This document shows positions 13,901 through 15,710 of a stretch of 15,710 bases of DNA, one piece after another. The stretch spans positions 1 through 15,710 of the forward strand of contig SKPS01000010.1 of NCBI GenBank assembly GCA_007119395.1. The letters are read 5' to 3'. The stretch is from Lentimicrobiaceae bacterium. GTDB lineage: Bacteria; Bacteroidota; Bacteroidia; Bacteroidales; SKPS01. Every line of letters begins with the position of its first letter. The stretch's first letter is position 1. Below the pieces are notes generated by a model that searched no databases, had not been told where the DNA came from, and saw nothing but the letters and a program-made list of their open reading frames with translations. Position numbers and translations under genes: made by a program.

Positions 13901-15710
13901 CGGCCATTAAACACCACATTGTTGTTAAAGCCATTGCCAGCCATAGTAATCACATGCCCTGTGTCAGGTGCTTCGAACCACGCTTTGCCAGCAAATGTAT
14001 TGAACATATTGTAGTTGAAGATTACAGAGCCCCAAAACCACAGCGAGTGATCGTCGGGTCCGACCATCGTTCCTATATGGTTGGTGTTCAGCCAGGTCAT
14101 GGTATGACATGTGGCATTCATCAAGTCAACATATACAGTGTCAACACTTTTAAAAAAGGAGTTGTTGTCGAAAAACACACTGTCAAGGGGTGATGGCACA
14201 CAAGCCCCTCCGGGGCCACCACTGCTGTAAGACCAGTTGGAAACATCAGACCATAGGCCAGAACCGCCTACCCAATAGAGGTTCTGCGGGGTGGGCGACG
14301 TGAAATTCCATCCTATGTTGCCACCAATGTCAACAGAGTTGTTGGCATTAAAGGTAGCACCTCCAACGGCATGTATGTCCCAGATAATCATAAACTCACA
14401 ATCCACCACACCGGAGGCTTTGCTGATATACGACTCCAACTCTTTCTCTTCCGAATGCAACAGGATATAGCCATCGCACCCGCCCTGGGCAACAAGTTGG
14501 TCAAGAATGATCTGGGTTTGATACACTGCAAGACTATAGTCCCTGCCCTTCGACAGTGTTAACGTGCCGATGGTGTTGTTGCCATTGATGTATCCATTGC
14601 CCATAAAAGTGAGGGTATGAAAGCTGTTGTCATCGGTTTGCAGTTTAGACAGTCCGTTCGGGCTGCTGAAGATCACATGGTAAAAAGAGATTCCCAGTGT
14701 GTTATTATTGATCATGCCGGCGCCGGGGCTCACAAAGTCAATGGTAGAGGTGCCGGCATCGAGGGTGTAGCTAAGACCTGACAAATACCATGCGTTTTCT
14801 GAATCAGAAAGGACGTAAAAGTGGGAACTGCCAAGCTGCAGGGTACGGTTGTCTGAAGTGTTTGACAGGTAGTTGTGCATAGAGACTGTCATTCCGTTGG
14901 TATTCCAGTGTCCTCTGCGGTGTTCGACCACAGAGCCGTCAACAGTGAAATCGTCGAGCAGTGTCCAGCTTCCATCGCCTTCGAAGTATACCGGACCTGT
15001 TAGTGATACCTGATCGGTGGTGATGGTTTCACCCGGCTGGTTAGAGCAGAAGATGGTATTGGATCCTCCACTCTCCCATGACATGTTGTGGTGCAGCCAC
15101 AAAGACCCATGAATATTCAGGTTGGCGACTTTGGTGAGTTTAACCTGTTGGGGCACATTCACCCAGCGCATGTCTCTGCAGTGTGCGTCTTGGCTAATAA
15201 GCACAGAGTCGTTGGATTGCAACGAGTTGGCATCAAACCATACATCGTCAATGGGGCGTGGAATACAGGCGCCACCCGGGCCGCCCGATACATATGACCA
15301 ATGGGCGGTGTCACTCCACTCTCCGGAACCTCCAACCCAGTATAGGTCAAACGGAGTGAGTGGGTTGAAGGAGATGCCACTGTTGCCACCCAAATCAATC
15401 GACTCATCAGCTACAAAAAGGGCTCCTCCACCTGCCTGGATGTTGGTAACATTGCAGTACTCAACCAGAAACTGGGCAGCCTGAGGCATCGTGAGCTGCC
15501 ATACTCCATTCAACCCTATCTGCTGTACGCAAGTGCCTATTGCATCCAGTTGCCCTGAAATATTGGAGGATCCTACAATCTGATATGAATAGCCTCTGGA
15601 CAGACGTAAGGTGTCGTAGTTTATAGTGCCATTGATGGTGCCACTCTGGGCAAACTCCACCACATGAAAGATAGCCGGACCGGCGCCCTGTGCAATTAAA
15701 GTGCCTGTAC
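10990..15710 (-). CDS. Giant modular T9SS-secreted surface protein (N-terminus beyond window edge)
   Basis: The frame stays open to the right edge, so the GTG at 15663 is not the true start and the signal peptide is missing; about 1572 residues are visible. From N to C: the end of one module, then three full tandem modules (starting at 15345, 14280 and 13194) of about 355-362 residues, each opening with LYWV(G/N)G and SGGPGGAC; a PKD/Ig-like domain (about 12117-11923, YLWSTGETTP); an SprB-type repeat (about 11922-11695, CYGDSTGWINV); two more PKD-like domains (YWWDGQPGG, YLWQDGSTD); and the gliding-motility-associated C-terminal sorting domain (about 11268-10990) beginning FPNVFTPNADGYNDYFYP and ending GTYFYTVEYNG and VTVLR. 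That domain is the type B signal for T9SS export. The modules look beta-rich and lack catalytic motifs, so an adhesin or cell-surface scaffold is inferred. The frame is uninterrupted. Confidence 0.92.
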   Translation of the reverse strand, partial: TGTLIAQGAGPAIFHVVEFAQSGTINGTINYDTLRLSRGYSYQIVGSSNISGQLDAIGTCVQQIGLNGVWQLTMPQAAQFLVEYCNVTNIQAGGGALFVADESIDLGGNSGISFNPLTPFDLYWVGGSGEWSDTAHWSYVSGGPGGACIPRPIDDVWFDANSLQSNDSVLISQDAHCRDMRWVNVPQQVKLTKVANLNIHGSLWLHHNMSWESGGSNTIFCSNQPGETITTDQVSLTGPVYFEGDGSWTLLDDFTVDGSVVEHRRGHWNTNGMTVSMHNYLSNTSDNRTLQLGSSHFYVLSDSENAWYLSGLSYTLDAGTSTIDFVSPGAGMINNNTLGISFYHVIFSSPNGLSKLQTDDNSFHTLTFMGNGYINGNNTIGTLTLSKGRDYSLAVYQTQIILDQLVAQGGCDGYILLHSEEKELESYISKASGVVDCEFMIIWDIHAVGGATFNANNSVDIGGNIGWNFTSPTPQNLYWVGGSGLWSDVSNWSYSSGGPGGACVPSPLDSVFFDNNSFFKSVDTVYVDLMNATCHTMTWLNTNHIGTMVGPDDHSLWFWGSVIFNYNMFNTFAGKAWFEAPDTGHVITMAGNGFNNNVVFNGRGGSWQVTDTLLVQSAILLRYGALLAANKTIQTGALRSPGTSERTLDITNVEVTITGFQQTWVLNHDSLLFFGGGSHLKFESPGVQPFFNTSSTQIPIQYHNISFLNPQSNGDMMSDSVYVSFHVARFYGGGRFRGSFSYDSLFLSPGKSYGFNGGSTQTFSYLEAEGTCFLPISFTAIGSTPPPYYFQNLSPLAEVSHVTLQGCYGMPPSLYEAAGSFDDGGNTNWVITTVGPVDLYWVNGQGEWWDSTHWSYSSGGPGGACIPTWRDNVFFDQNSFQNPDDTVWLNQGFAECHDMQWINLTGQPTFLQSGVPLEIHGSLLLDTAINGEFNAAVRFKAVTTGHTIDPGGQVFGQIVEFMGAGGEWTIQSPFVASQTIMHTHGHLNTNSQPISARAYISAVNNTRGLTLGNSDVVLNNIWRINGNNMQFDAGQSHIMLTANTAQMISENGPGFDYHNVSLLGTDQACTLRCNAIPVSYNRVLVNNSAFILGEHTFDSLLFMPGNLYQLEYNKTQTINDYWLLRGNNCFPLTLQSTVLGQQATVHKPAGSVIGDFLHIRDIAATGSATFFAGDNSSDISNNTGWDFSNSPGYIFGLGPDIEFTIGTSVTLSTVNFNAGPGTTYLWSTGETTPSIIVTQPDTYYVTVTYAGNCVVVDSIIVFCNVKPLYTIGHNICYGDSTGWINVTIQDTVGTYTAHWSHGATDLNVSDLTSGQYIINIYGSTGCNGRDTLLVEQPPPVIAPLNDTSFCEDTPGILLDASPNFVFYWWDGQPGGQTHFVNQETTVVIMVEDADGCRSDPDTLHISIDTIPYIWLGEDAEICLGEQLILTPGPGFDSYLWQDGSTDSKFTATKGGTYHVTITLRTCTNHDTIYLFDCPPLLQFPNVFTPNADGYNDYFYPIHQNVFNYKLIVYNRWGTVVFASNDPYEKWDGTTNGHPVPDGTYFYTVEYNGFGQKATPGSKFHNGIVTVLR
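12147..13194 (-). repeat. Coding tandem module 3 of the giant protein
   Basis: It begins LYWVNGQGEWWDSTHWSY, continues SGGPGGACIP and ECHDMQW, and closes with GSATFFAGDNSSDISNNTGW. It is the last module and is followed directly by PKD-like domains. The region between 15710 and 15346 encodes the closing part of a preceding module (GGGALFVADESIDLGGNSG), so at least four were present. Confidence 0.88.
13195..14280 (-). repeat. Coding tandem module 2 of the giant protein
   Basis: It begins LYWVGGSGLWSDVSNWSY, continues SGGPGGACVP and TCHTMTW, and closes with a shortened EAAGSFDDGGNTNW. Its length is 362 residues. The closing segment is more diverged than in module 1. Confidence 0.9.
14281..15345 (-). 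repeat. Coding tandem module 1 of the giant protein
   Basis: It begins LYWVGGSGEWSDTAHWSY, continues SGGPGGACIP and HCRDMRW, and closes with GGATFNANNSVDIGGNIGWN. Its length is 355 residues. The motif order matches modules 2 and 3. Confidence 0.9.

Noticed and set aside
15661..15663. GTG as the start of the giant protein
   Set aside because: The frame continues to the right edge with module-like sequence, and no signal peptide follows this GTG although the protein must be exported.

Overview
The window looks like chromosome of a Bacteroidota bacterium, probably Bacteroidales-like. Three things suggest this. A very large secreted protein ends in the gliding-motility-associated (type B) sorting domain of the type IX secretion system (T9SS) and carries an SprB-type repeat. 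Next to it is a GldH-like lipoprotein. Upstream of the symporter gene is a perfect match to the Bacteroidota -7 promoter consensus TAnnTTTG. No rRNA, tRNA, transposase or CRISPR array was seen.

Layout. Bases 1-4217 (+ strand) are the downstream end of a type I restriction-modification locus: a RhuM-family gene cut by the left edge, then hsdR, joined by a 1-base TAATG overlap. hsdM and hsdS are not in the window and are expected to the left. Bases 4218-4607 are a gene-free gap between converging genes, packed with short GTTGA-type repeats. Everything to the right is on the minus strand. In transcription order it is: the giant T9SS protein (15710 to 10990, N-terminus beyond the right edge), the gldH-like gene (10921-10427), uvrC (10434-8617, overlapping gldH by 8 bases), then after a 160-base gap with a heptamer tandem repeat and a candidate promoter, a sodium:solute symporter (8456-7005), an M20 amidohydrolase (6925-5777) and an alanine-racemase-like gene (5756-4608).

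How the genes may work together. The restriction subunit and RhuM protein belong to a defence locus. Its base composition is lower in G+C (about 42% on six hand-counted 60-base lines) than the rest (about 52% on seven such lines), which fits horizontal acquisition. Symporter, amidohydrolase and racemase make a plausible uptake, deacylation and racemisation set for amino acids or N-acyl amino acids; the substrate is not visible. The giant protein is probably a surface adhesin exported by T9SS, and its position beside gldH suggests a gliding or attachment role. uvrC is housekeeping nucleotide excision repair.

Most notable: a tandem module of about 355-362 residues with a regular three-cysteine pattern in the giant protein; short repeats in several intergenic gaps, many built on GTTGA with roughly 10-base spacing; a heptamer repeat lying where the -33 promoter region should be; and active-site substitutions in the racemase.
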